64,000 bases of DNA from Sipunculus nudus (lineage: Eukaryota > Annelida > Sipuncula > Golfingiida > Sipunculidae), in NCBI GenBank assembly GCA_026874595.1, contig CM049320.1, forward strand, positions 2,585,001-2,649,000, read 5' to 3'. The notes beneath the pieces were generated by a model. The model searched no databases and was not told the DNA's origin. It was given only the letters and a program-made list of their open reading frames with translations. Position numbers and translations under genes: made by a program. Of the stretch, positions 24,739 to 36,400 are shown piece by piece (the stretch's first letter is position 1; each line of letters starts with the position of its first letter).

Positions 24739-26238
24739 TAGTTTATGCATATAATTACAGCACCGGTCTTCGTTTGGAACAAAGCTTTCAGCGTTCTTGA
24801 AGCTAGGCTCAACTGCTGACTCCTGGCGGAAGTATTAATAACTATTAAATTGAGTTTGATCATTCTCCCTAAAAACGTGGTCCCTGTAACTCTTGGGGAA
24901 AACACAAAATAATCGAGGCTGCTATAGTAAGCGTTCATTGATTGTGAATTTTGTTTGAAAGAGCAGGGTATTCTTCCCTGTATGTAGTGGCGATGCCAGC
25001 TTTCAGATTTCATGGTATCATGAAGATATACATCCTAAATGCCATCCAAGGTATTTCCTAATACAACACCTGCAATAATGCATTTTATTTAGAGATGTAC
25101 TAATCTAAATACGCTGCCACCACTCTTTAAACTATATTTACTATATATATAATTAAATGTATTTTAAAACAATTGGAAACGCCCGAAGCAGCGTTTAACA
25201 CATGAAAGGCAACCAGCAATATTAAAATCCATGCACATACAAAACATAATAAACATCACAAACGGTTGTATACATATTATTTTACATCTCGTACGTAATT
25301 CATTATATATAGTGGTAAGACTTAACCGATTCATTTAAAACACTGATCAAACCAAAAAAAGTATGTTCAGTTAGCTCTGTTCAGCATATATACATGCAGT
25401 TCCACTGCAGTTCACTGAAATGTAACAGGGTATTATATAAATATACGGAGAAGTCACGTAAAATCCAAAAATGAGTGGTTGGGTTGGTTATGGTTGACAG
25501 CACCTGTACATATCAGGTTGCATATAGAAACTCAGCACAGTTTCTGACTTTTATACATTTTGCAGATTCTCAGAATTATAGAGGTTGATGGTTGAGTACT
25601 CTTCGATTTTGGTTAGAGCTGGTTGTCCGAGAATAAACAGGTGTTGTAAAAATCTGTACAATTTAAACCTGCACATTTGGTGAAGTTGACAAGACCACCT
25701 TGCACTGGAAATATTGGAAAACCTAGGACAGGTGCTGCCACCTGACGTCAAATTAACTAAATTAAGTAATGAAATTAGGTAATACTATAGAATTATACAT
25801 TTATAATACATAACATATTTATTACAGGATAAATAACATCAAAACCTTTGACTATGTATCCCTGCGTAAACACAACTGTAACATTCGCGATAATTATAAT
25901 TTCCATCATGATTAGCAGATGACAGTCTTGCATAAATGTTCAGGAGACGAAACCGTGGAAATCATAGGGGACTCCACTTGGACCCAATAACATCTTGTGC
26001 CACAAAAAGGTGAGTAATTTAAGTTTAGTAATGTGCGATTCTGCTAATTAGTGTTTTCTCCTGTCCAATCCTCGTCTTCCACTCCGCGCAGATCTAATGA
26101 CACCAGAACTTTGGCGCATGACGTGCAAACCCTAGATTACAAAACAATAATTTTCTGAAAGAAAAATAAATTATTTAAAATCCAGCCATCCGACTCAGAC
26201 AATAGTGCCGATTCGACGGATTTTGTATTTTGCTTGAA

Positions 26239-26244
26239 TTTATT
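26239..26244 (-). terminator. candidate polyadenylation signal AATAAA of the EGF-repeat gene
   Basis: A canonical AATAAA on the minus strand lies about 136 nt after the TAG stop at 26,382-26,380. It is the nearest canonical signal I see, so a short 3' UTR is likely. AT-rich sequence makes chance matches common. Confidence 0.4.
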
Positions 26245-26379
26245 GTTCTCATTTATCCGGATAAAAGATATATCAATACCCTGTCCTGTTCGGTTTATCG
26301 AAGATATACTGTATACTACGGATGCATTGTACGATTTCTTTCGTATTAGACTTTGCGCCGCCTGTAGCATTATTATAAA

Positions 26380-26435
26380 CTAGATGTCACATTCATGGAC
26401 CGGGTTGTCTATACCGACCAGTTCTTTTGGTGCCT
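26380..26435 (-). CDS. EGF-repeat membrane protein, terminal exon (cytoplasmic tail and stop)
   Basis: This is the last exon of the minus-strand membrane protein gene. It follows a TTTTCTGTCTTTCAG acceptor (AG at 26,437-26,436). Its first two bases complete the codon begun in the 17-nt exon (G+AG = E). It then encodes APKELVGIDNPVHECDI and a TAG stop at 26,382-26,380. The tail after the membrane is only about 26 residues, too short for an enzymatic domain, so the protein probably acts as a receptor or adhesion molecule through partners. I recognise no named signalling motif. The exon was found by joining phases, and its short length means the call depends on the microexon at 26,932-26,948. 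Confidence 0.75.
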
Positions 26436-26865
26436 CTGAAAGACAGAAAACATTGTTCAGGGAATACACTAGCCGTTAACCTTAATACATTAAATTAATG
26501 CATTAATTACAACCCCCCCTCCTTGTGATCAAAAGGTGATCAAATAACAGCTCCCCACCTCCTTGTGCAGAATCATGATGCATTAGCACATTATATGACA
26601 GACGTTAAACACGATAGTTGTCACAAATATCATATACTTTATATTGGAAATTACCAAGAGTTATATAGCAATAAAGATATTCATTTTTCTCTCCCTCTCC
26701 ATGCATCTAGCCCCCTCCCTTTCTCTCTCCCTTTCTCTCTCCCCCCCATCTCTCTACCCTCTCTCTCCCTCTCCCTTTTCCTATCCCCCGTCTCTCCCTC
26801 TTTCTCTCTCTCTTTCTCTCTCTCTTCCCCCCTGTGTCTCTCCGCCCCCTCTCTGTCTCTCTCTG

Positions 26866-26896
<31 letters not shown>

Positions 26897-26931
26897 TCTT
26901 TTTAAATGTTTAAGCCTTAGAAAAGACTTAC
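26436..26931 (-). other. last intron of the EGF-repeat gene, with a CT-rich tract
   Basis: This 496-bp intron runs between the microexon donor GTAAGT and the terminal acceptor. About 200 bp of imperfect CT, CCCT and CTGT repeats occupy 26,690-26,895. That makes one strand nearly pure pyrimidine and gives a false serine- and leucine-rich frame. Confidence 0.75.
26690..26895. repeat. imperfect (CT)n/(CTGT)n polypyrimidine tract
   Basis: About 200 bp of nearly pure C and T on the plus strand, with CCCTCTCTC-type and CTGTCTCT units. On the transcribed (minus) strand it is a GA-rich intronic tract about 40 bp downstream of the microexon donor. Confidence 0.93.
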
Positions 26932-26948
26932 CATCTGTCATTTTCTTC
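26932..26948 (-). CDS. 17-nt microexon of the EGF-repeat gene (RKKMTD)
   Basis: The 17 bases lie between AATATTTTGTAG (AG at 26,950-26,949) and a consensus GTAAGT donor (26,931). Entering in phase 2 after the transmembrane exon they read AG+G, AAG, AAA, ATG, ACA, GAT and leave a G, giving R-K-K-M-T-D. This extends the basic stop-transfer cluster after the membrane segment (T-R-R-K-K). The leftover G then joins AG of the last exon to give glutamate. Both phases fit exactly and no other small exon is needed. Skipping it would shift the last exon into another frame that ends 14 codons later. Confidence 0.75.
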
Positions 26949-27369
26949 CTACAAAATATTAAACAAAATGTCTTGAATTTCCTCAGTGTAATGTTCAAGT
27001 ATGAACTTACAATTAAGTACCATGTTATAAAACAAATCCACGTTAGTATTGCTGCTTTATGTTGATTTCATTCATGTCATATGCACCGAACTAATGCAAT
27101 TTTGCTGGAAAACTCAAGCTTTTACTATTTACCCACGGCAGAAGTAATAGCCTTTAAATAATCTTTATGAAATCCTCGGATTTAGTCAAAGTTTCAAGTT
27201 ATCTTTAAATTTTCACAGATTTATAGAATATACAACTAAATGGTGAATCAGATATATATCCGTGGTCCCACAACCCGGCAAATAATGACAAAAGCAACCA
27301 CGACTTATGTTTTCATGAGACAATAACCACGTTTCATATAAAGATATAAACTGAAGAAAAATAACCCAC

Positions 27370-27514
27370 CTTCTTGTGAAATATATCGCAAGTACAACCA
27401 CGAGTGCAATGAGTAAAGCTGATAGAATACCGCCACACAGCCCGCCTATTAAAGGGACGTTCAAACCGCTAGGGGCAGCACCGGGCGTGTTATAGCCCGT
27501 GTTCACAGTCAACA
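27370..27514 (-). CDS. EGF-repeat membrane protein, transmembrane exon
   Basis: This 145-nt exon follows an ATATTTTAG acceptor and ends AG before a GTGGGT donor (enters phase 1, leaves phase 2). It encodes a juxtamembrane linker (VNTGYNTPGAAPSG). A single hydrophobic segment of about 26 residues follows, from VPLIGG to LAIYF, closed by the basic T-R-R that the microexon continues. The segment has small-residue spacing (GG, CGG, S-A) of the kind found in helix-packing membrane spans. The arrangement, with EGF domains outside, one membrane pass and a basic stop-transfer inside, indicates a type I cell-surface protein. Confidence 0.88.
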
Positions 27515-27808
27515 CTAAAATATAACAACATGCATGCGTCAAGTTACCATTTTTTGTCTCCATTCCGTTGTTTTTATTATGTGGTGATATTGCATTATTC
27601 ATCGCATTTTACGTTTTACGTTTATAAATCGATATACCTTTTACGTATTGGTCTACATCAGCATCAGATTACGTTAACGATCAATTTTATTGCAGAGAAA
27701 TGTAAAATACATGGCATCAAAATAAAATATTTTCCTCTTATTATGCTACTTTCTTCTAATTTGTCCCATTTTATAGCTTTGGATGATTATTAGCCATTAG
27801 TAACAGAC

Positions 27809-27943
27809 CTGTATGACACGTGACGCCCGTGTAGCCCGCCTCACATCGACACGACCCGTCGATTGGGTTACAAAACTCCTGTTTTTGACAATGGGAGGAA
27901 CATTTTTCTCTGCAACCTTTCCCATAAAAACCTTGTGGACAGC
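27809..27943 (-). CDS. EGF-repeat membrane protein, membrane-proximal 8-Cys EGF exon
   Basis: A 135-nt exon, phase 1 at both ends, encodes exactly one EGF-like domain. It opens CPQGFYGKGC, continues REKCSSHC and FCNPIDGSCRCEAGYTGVTC, and ends CHTG. Eight cysteines are present in laminin/MEGF-type spacing (C-G-F-Y-G...C...C...C...C....C.C..G.....C). The acceptor is CCCTGAAG and the donor is GTCTGT. Domains of this type occur in MEGF10/11, SREC and Draper-like phagocytic or adhesion receptors, and in large mollusc-expanded EGF receptor families including receptor tyrosine phosphatases. Which of these it is cannot be decided from two repeats, though the short tail argues against a phosphatase. 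Confidence 0.93.
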
Positions 27944-28680
27944 CTTCAGGGGGAGAAAGAACAATAACATGATCCGTGTTAAATATATTTTCCCAGTTTT
28001 TACTACCTTATTGCGGAATAAATACAAAAATAAAAGGATAAATATAGAGTTCACATTAACAAGTGCTAAACTTAATTTAACTCCAATAAGTCTATAAGGA
28101 CCCTCAGATACACCCATATAAACCACATAATTTATCATTATAATTATAATCTATTATTACTTGTTTTATACGAAATCGCCGCTACTATTTTTCAAAGATA
28201 ACTTTTTAGTGGTAGGACGTAGCCTAGTGGGCAAGGCGTTGGACTGAAGGCTCCCGGCTCGAACCCCGCCGATGCCTATGTTTACCGTCAGGTCATGAAT
28301 AATTATTCCTCATCAAGTATAAAACCTGGAACTGAGAAGGCTTAATAATTACCTATTATTATTATTATCATCATTATTATTGTTATTATTATTATTATGC
28401 ATGGACACCTTCATCCTAATCCAATAGACATTGCCACCAAAAGGCCAAAGACATATCCTTAACAAATATATTTTTTTCGTGAATGAGTCTCAAGCCCTAG
28501 GTTTATAATATTGCTAATCGCTGTAAATACCTCAATTCCTTCAAAGAAATAATTGAGGCATCATTAATATATAATTTTGAATTTATAGTGGTTAAATTGA
28601 AATAGACATTTCATTAATTTTAATTACTGTTAATTATTTTAGCAATAAGATGATACATTTATGGTAAATTTAGTACTCAC
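27944..28680 (-). other. intron between the two EGF exons
   Basis: A 737-bp intron, AT-rich, containing the tRNA-derived SINE. No other feature is seen. Confidence 0.85.
28211..28397 (+). mobile_element. tRNA-derived SINE with (ATT)n tail
   Basis: The head looks like a tRNA: a pol III box A (TAGCCTAGTGG, 28,220-28,230) and box B (GGCTCGAACCC, 28,256-28,266) at tRNA-like spacing, starting GGTAGGACGTAGCC. A unique body of about 80 bp follows, then a tail of TTATTATTATTATC units from about 28,354 to 28,397. This is the classic SINE layout. It lies in the intron between the two EGF exons, antisense to the gene. Clear target-site duplications were not found by eye. A functional tRNA gene is unlikely, because the 3' half does not pair back to the start. 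Confidence 0.8.
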
Positions 28681-28815
28681 TTTCATGACAGGTGGCGTCA
28701 GTGTAGCCAGCAGCACATTGACAAGAGCCGTTGACGTGGTTGCATGAACCTCGGACCAGACAGTGTGGTGAACATGTTTGCTTACAGTCTACCCCGTAGT
28801 GGCCGCCAGAACACC
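28681..28815 (-). CDS. EGF-repeat membrane protein, upstream 8-Cys EGF exon
   Basis: A second 135-nt, phase 1-1 exon encodes one EGF-like domain with eight cysteines: CSGGHYGVDC, KQTCSPHC, GSCNHVNGSCQC, AAGYTDATC, ending CHE. The acceptor is TTGTTTATCTAG and the donor is GTGAGT. Its last base A plus GC of the next exon gives S, so the two repeats join without a gap. Equal length and phase with the next exon show domain duplication by exon. Upstream exons are not visible before the satellite begins. An alternative is that transcription starts just upstream and the frame from an ATG at 28,885, which reads through the acceptor, gives a weakly signal-like N-terminus directly before the first cysteine. 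Confidence 0.93.
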
Positions 28816-29171
28816 CTAGATAAACAACAAAATTAACGCCTGAGCCAGGTAGAGTAAGAAAACCACATACTGCGCTTGACTTCATATTCGCGAGGCTGTT
28901 CTTAATCGCGTTTTTTACCTTTTCATCGTTTCGCAGGGTTTCATTTTTGCGATCTTAATATGCATTAACTCAACAATAGTATACCCTTTATCAGCTGATT
29001 AGTTAATATGCTCGCTTAATCTGAACAATCTGACGAGTATCAGAGCAGAAATTCTTGTCCCAATAGAGTAAAGACAGATACTATGAAAGATATGATATTG
29101 TTTATAATGTCTATCTTTAATTCGCAGATAACAAAAGATATATTCTATTATTAAAATGTATCAGTCTTTTG
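28816..29171 (-). other. unique sequence between the EGF exon and the satellite
   Basis: About 356 bp of AT-rich unique DNA separates the first visible EGF exon from the satellite edge. No EGF-like exon, signal-peptide exon with a good donor, or clear promoter element was found. It is either the 3' end of a very long intron or a promoter-proximal region. Confidence 0.6.
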
Positions 29172-29401
29172 CATAAAGACTTATAAGATACTAGCGTGGT
29201 CGTGTTGATAACATACATAACATACCAGTGAGGCTATATTAGCTATATTATAAAAAGACTAATCTGCAGACGTGGGCGCGTTGATAACATACATAACAGA
29301 CCAGTGAGGCTATATTATAAAAAGACTAACCTACAGGCGTGGTCGCGTTGATAACATACATAACAGACCAGTGAGGCTATATCATAAAAAGACTAACACC
29401 T

Positions 29402-30479
29402 ACAGACGTGGACTGCGTTAATAACATACATAACAGACCAGTGAGGCCATATTATAAAAAGACTAACCTACAGGTGTGGGCGCGTTGATAACATACATAA
29501 CAGACCAGTGAGGCTTTGCCATAAAAAGACTAACCTACAGGCGTGGGCGCGTTGATAACATACATAACAGACCAGTGAGGCTTTGCCATAAAAAGACTAA
29601 CCTACAGGCGTTGGCGCGTTGATAACATACATAACAGACCAGTGAGGCTATATTATAAAAAGACTAACCTACAGGCGTGATCGCGTTGATAACATACATA
29701 ACAGACCAGTGAGGCTATATTATGAAAAGAATAACCCACAGGCGTGGTCGCGTTGATAACATACATAACAGACCAGTGAGGCTATATTATAAAAAGACTG
29801 ACCTACAGGCGTGGACGCGTTGTTAACATACATAACAAACCAGTGAGGCTTTGCCATAAAAAGACTAACCTACAGGCGTGGTCGCGTTGATAACATACAT
29901 AACAGACCAGTGAGGCTATATCATAAAAAGACTAGCACCTACAGACGTGGACTGCGTTAATAACATACATAACAGACCAGTGAGGCCATATTATAAAAAG
30001 ACTAACCTACAGGTGTGGGCGCGTTGATAACATACATAACAGACCAGTGAGGCTTTGCCATAAAAAGACTAACCTACAGGCGTGGGCGCGTTGATAACAT
30101 ACATAACAGACCAGTGAGGCTTTGCCATAAAAAGACTAACCTACAGGCGTTGGCGCGTTGATAACATACATAACAGACCAGTGAGGCTATATTATAAAAA
30201 GACTAACCTACAGGCGTGATCGCGTTGATAACATACATAACAGACCAGTGAGGCTATATTATGAAAAGAATAACCCACAGGCGTGGTCGCGTTGATAACA
30301 TACATAACAGACCAGTGAGGCTATATTATAAAAAGACTGACCTACAGGCGTGGACGCGTTGTTAACATACATAACAAACCAGTGAGGCTTTGCCATAAAA
30401 AGACTAACCTACAGGCGTGGTCGCGTTGATAACATACATAACAGACCAGTGAGGCTATATCATAAAAAGACTAGCACCT
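29402..30479. repeat. 539-bp octamer higher-order repeat, two copies
   Basis: Copies at 29,402-29,940 and 29,941-30,479 look identical by eye. Each is eight monomers with length variants and starts at the unusual ACAGACGTGGACTGCG monomer. It lies near the left edge of the array. Confidence 0.85.
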
Positions 30480-33400
30480 ACAGACGTGGTCGCGTTGATA
30501 ACATACATAAAAGACCAGTGAGGCTTTATTATAAAAAGACTAACCTACAGGCGTGGGCGCGTTGATAACATACATAACAGACCAGTGAGGCTTTGCCATA
30601 AAAAGACTAACCTACAGGCATGGGCGCGTTAATAACATACATAACAGACCAGTGAGGCTATATTATAAAAAGACTAACCTATAGGCGTGGTCGCGTTGAT
30701 AACATACATAACAGACCAGTGAGGCTATATCATAAAAAGACTAACACCTACAGACGTGGACGCGTTAGTAACATACATAACAGACCAGTGAGGCTATATT
30801 ATAAAAAGACTAACCTACAGGCGTGGACGCGTTAATAACATACATAACAGACCAGTGAGGCTATATTATAAAAAGACTAACCTACAGGTGTGGTCGCATT
30901 GATAACATACATAACAGACCAGTCAGGCTATATTATAGAAAGACTAACCTACAGGCGTGGGCGCGTTGATAACATACATAACCGACCAGTGAGACTTTGC
31001 CATAAAAAGACTAACCTACAGGCGTGGGCGCGTTGATAACATACATAACAGACCAGTGAGGCTTTATTATAAAAAGACTAACCTACAGGCGTGGTCGCGT
31101 TGATAACATACATTACAGACCAGTGAGGCTATATTATAAAAAGAATAACCCACAGGCGTGGTCGCGTTGATAACATACATAACAGACCAGTGAGGCTATA
31201 TTATAAAAAGACTGACCTACAGGCGTGGACGCGTTGATAACATACATAACAAACCAGTGAGGCTTTGCCATAAAAGACTAACCTACAGGCGTTGGCGCGT
31301 TGATAACATACAAAACAGACCAGTGAGGCTATATTATAAAAAGACTGACCTACAGGCGTGGACGCGTTGATAACATACATAACAAACCAGTGAGGCTTTG
31401 CCATAAAAAGACTAACCTACAGGCGTTGGCGCGTTGATAACATACATAACAGACCAGTGAGACTATATTATAAAAAGACTGACCAACAGGCGTGGACGCG
31501 TTGATAACATACATAACAAACCAGTGAGGCTATATTATAAAAAGACTGACCTACAGGCGTGGACGCGTTGATAACATACATAACAAACCAGTGAGGCTAT
31601 ATTATAAAAAGACCGACCTACAGGGGTGGACGCGTTGATAACATACATAACAAACCAGTGAGGCTATATTATAAAAAGACTAACCTACAGGCGTGGACGC
31701 GTTGATAACATACATAACAGACCAGTGAGGCTATATTATAAAAAGACTAACCTACAGGCGTGGACGCGTTGATAACATACATAACAAACCAGTGAGGCTA
31801 TATTATAAAAAGACTGACCTACAGGCGTGGACGCGTTGATAACATACATAACAAACCAGTAAGGCTTTGCCATAAAAAGACTAACCTACAGGCGTTGGCG
31901 CGTTGATAACATACATAACAGACCAGTGAGGCTATATTATAACAAGACTGACCTACAGGCGTGGACGTGTTGATAACATACATAACAAACCAGTGAGGCT
32001 ATATTATAAAAAGACTGACCTACAGGCGTGGACGCGTTGATAACATACATAACAGACCAGTGAGGCTATATTATAAAAAGACTAACCTACAGGCGTGGAC
32101 GCGTTAATAACATACATAACAGACCAGTGGGGCTATATTATAAAAAGACTAACCTACAGGTGTGGTCGCGTTGATAACATACATAACAGACCAGTCAGGC
32201 TATATTATAGAAAGACTAACCTACAGGCGTGGGCGCGTTGATAACATACATAACCGACCAGTGAGGCTTTGCCATAAAAAGACTAACCTACAGGCGTGGG
32301 CGCGTTGATAACATACATAACAGACCAGTGAGGCTATATTATAAAAAGACAAACCTAAAGGCGTGGTCGCGTTGATAACATACATAACAGACCAGTGAGG
32401 CTATATTATAAAAAGAATAACCTACAGGCGTGGTCGCGTTGATAACATACATAACAGACCAGTGAGGCTATATTATAAAAAGACTGACCTACAGGCGTGG
32501 ACGCGTTGATAACATACATAACAAACCAGTGAGGCTTTGCCATAAAAAGACTAACCTACAGGCGTTGGCGCGTTGATAACATACATAACGGACCAGTGAG
32601 GCTATATTATAAAAAGACTGACCTACAGGCGTGGACGCGTTGTTAACATACATAACAAACCAGTGAGGCTTTGCCATAAAAAGACTAACCTACAGGCGTT
32701 GGCGCGTTGATAACATACATAACAGACCAGTGAGGCTATATTATAAAAAGACTGACCTACAGGCGTGGACGCGTTGATAACATACATAACAAACCAGTGA
32801 GGCTATATTATAAAAAGACTGACCTACAGGCGTGGACGCGTTGATAACATACATAACAAACCAGTGAGGCTATATTATAAAAAGACTGACCTACAGGCGT
32901 GGACGCGTTGATAACATACATAACAAACCAGTGAGGCTATATTATAAAAAGACTGACCTACAGGCGTGGACGCGTTGATAACATACATAACAGACCAGTG
33001 AGGCTATATTAGAAAAAGACTAACCTACAGGCGTGGACGCGTTGATAACATACATAACAAACCAGTGAGGCTATATTATAAAAAGACTGACCTACAGGCG
33101 TGGACGCGTTGATAACATACATAACAAACCAGTGAGGCTATATTATAAAAAGACTGACCTACAGGCGTGGACGCGTTGATAACATACATAACAAACCAGT
33201 GAGGCTATATTATAAAAAGACTGACCTACAGGCGTGGACGCGTTGATAACATACATAACAGACCAGTGAGGCTATATTAGAAAAAGACTAACCTACAGGC
33301 GTGGACGCGTTGATAACATACATAACAAACCAGTGAGGGTATATTATAAAAAGACTGACCTACAGGCGTGGACGCGGTGATAACATACATAACAAACCAG

Positions 33401-36400
33401 TGAGGCTTTGCCATAAAAAGACTAACCTAAAGGCGTTGGCGCGTTGAAAACATACATAACAGACCAGTGAGGCTATATTATAAAAAGACTGACCTACAGG
33501 CGTGGACGCGTTGATAACATACATAACAAACCAGTGAGGCTATATTACGAAAAGACTGACCTACAGGCGTGGACGCGTTGATAACATACATAACAGACCA
33601 GTGAGGCTAAATTATAAAAAGACTAACCTACAGGCGAGGACGCGTTGATAACATACATAACAAACCAATGAGGCTATATTATAAAAAGACTGACCTATAG
33701 GCGTGGGCGCGTTGATTACATACATAACAGACCAGTGAGGCTATATCATAAAAAGACTAACACCTACAGACGTAGACGCGTTAGTAACATACATAACAGA
33801 CCAGTGAGGCTATATTATAAAAAGACTAACCTACAGGCGTGGACGCGTTAATAACATACATAACAGACCAGTGAGGCTATATTATAAAAAGACTAACCTA
33901 CAGGTGTGGTCGCGTTGATAACATACATAACAGACCAGTCAGGCTATATTATAGAAAGACTAACCTACAGGCGTGGGCGCGTTGATAACATACATAACCG
34001 ACCAGTGAGGCTTTGCCATAAAAAGACTAACCTACAGGCGTGGACCCGTTAAAAACATACATAACAGACCAGTGGGGCTATATTATAAAAAGACTAACCT
34101 ACAGGTGTGGTCGCGTTGATAACATACATAACAGACCAGTCAGGCTATATTATAGAAAGACTAACCTACAGGCGTGGGCGCGTTGATAACATACATAACC
34201 GACCAGTGAGGCTTTGCCATAAAAAGACTAACCTACAGGCGTGGGCGCGTTGATAACATACATAACAGACCAGTGAGGCTATATTATAAAAAGACAAACC
34301 TACAGGCGTGGTCGCGTTGATAACATACATAACAGACCAGTGAGGCTATATTATAAAAAGAATAACCTACAGGCGTGGTCGCGTTGATAACATACATAAC
34401 AGACCAGTGAGGCTATATTATAAAAAGACTGACCTACAGGCGTGGACGCGTTGATAACATACATAACAAACCAGTGAGGCTTTGCCATAAAAAGACTAAC
34501 CTACAGGCGTTGGCGCGTTGATAACATACATAACGGACCAGTGAGGCTATATTATCAAAAGACTGACCTACAGGCGTGGACGCGTTGTTAACATACATAA
34601 CAAACCAGTGAGGCTTTGCCATAAAAAGACTAACCTACAGGCGTTGGCGCGTTGATAACATACATAACAGACCAGTGAGGCTATATTATAAAAAGACTGA
34701 CCTACAGGTGTGGACGCGTTGATAACATACATAACAAACCAGTGAGGCTATATTATAAAAAGACTGACCTACAGGCGTGGACGCGTTGATAACATACATA
34801 ACAAACCAGTGAGGCTATATTATAAAAAGACTGACCTACAGGCGTGGACGCGTTGATAACATACATAACAAACCAGTGAGGCTATATTATAAAAAGACTG
34901 ACCTACAGGCGTGGACGCGTTGATAACATACATAACAAACCAGTGAGGCTATATTATAAAAAGACTGACCTACAGGCGTGGACGCGTTGATAACATACAT
35001 AACAAACCAGTGAGGCTATATTATAAAAAGACTGACCTACAGGCGTGGACGCGTTGATAACATACATAACAGACCAGTGAGGCTATATTATAAAAAGACT
35101 GACCTACAGGCGTGGACGCGTTGATAACATACATAACAAACCAGTGAGGCTATATTACGAAAAGACTGACCTACAGGCGTGGACGCGTTGATAACATACA
35201 TAACAGACCAGTGAGGCTATATTATAAAAAGACTAACCTACAGGCGTGGACGCGTTGATAACATACATAACAAACCAATGAGGCTATATTATAAAAAGAC
35301 TGACCTATAGGCGTGGGCGCGTTGATTACATAAATAACAGACCAGTGAGGCTATATCATAAAAAGACTAACACCTACAGACGTGGACGCGTTAGTAACAA
35401 ACATAACAGACCAGTGAGGCTATATTATAAAAAGACTAACCTACAGGCGTGGACGCGTTAATAACATACATAAGACCAGTGAGGCTATATTATAAAAAGA
35501 CTAACCTACAGGTGTGGTCGCGTTGATAACATACATAACAGACCAGTCAGGCTATATTATAGAAAGACTAACCTACAGGCGTGGGCGCGTTGATAACATA
35601 CATAACCGACCAGTGAGGCTTTGCCATAAAAAGACTAACCTACAGGCGTGGGCGCGTTGATAACATACATAACAGACCAGTGAGGCTATATTATAAAAAG
35701 ACTAACCTACAGGCGTGGTCGCGTTGATAACATACATAACAGACCAGTGAGGCTATATTATAAAAAGAATAACCCACAGGCGTGGTCGCGTTGATAACAT
35801 ACATAACAGACCAGTGAGGGTATATTATAAAAAGACTGACCTACAGGCGTGGACGCGTTGTTAACATACATAACAAACCAGTGAGGCTTTGCCATAAAAA
35901 GACTAACCTACAGGCGTTGGCGCGTTGATAACATACATAACAGACCAGTGAGGCTATATTATAAAAAGACTGACCTACAGGCGTGGACGCGTTGATAACA
36001 TACATAACAAACCAGTGAGGCTATATTATAAAAAGACTGACCTACAGGCGTGGACGCGTTGATAACATACATAACAAACCATTGAGGCTATATTATAAAA
36101 AGACTGACCTACAGGCGTGGACGCGTTGATAACATACATAACAAACCAGTGAGGCTATATTATAAAAAGACTGACCTACAGGCGTGGACGCGTTGATAAC
36201 ATACATAACAGACCAGTGAGGCTATATTAGAAAAAGACTGACCTACAGACGTGGACGCGTTGATAACATACATAACAAACCAGTGAGGCAATATTATAAA
36301 AAGACTGACCTACAGGCGTGGACGCGTTGATAACATACATAACAAACCAGTGAGGCTTTGCCATAAAAAGACTAACCTAAAGGCGTTGGCGCGTTGAAAA

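Larger units (their letters stand above)
22621..26238. other. intergenic region, no recognisable gene
   Basis: Between the Wnt4 upstream region and the 3' end of the EGF-repeat gene there are only short frames without known motifs. Microsatellites occur at 23,065-23,141, 24,459-24,491 and 24,672-24,737, and there is a G12-14 run near 23,618. A plus-strand stretch at 25,944-26,009 is flanked by an AG and a GTGAGT and could be a non-coding RNA exon, but no partner exon was found. Confidence 0.6.

Noticed and set aside
25944-26009. Plus-strand exon-like segment between CAG and GTGAGT
   Set aside because: Both splice signals are good and one frame is open, but no partner exon, motif or start was found. 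It is kept only as a weak hint of a non-coding transcript.
26565-27065. 166-codon plus-strand frame rich in S, L and P
   Set aside because: It is the translation of the CT-rich polypyrimidine tract at 26,690-26,895, antisense to a real intron and microexon.
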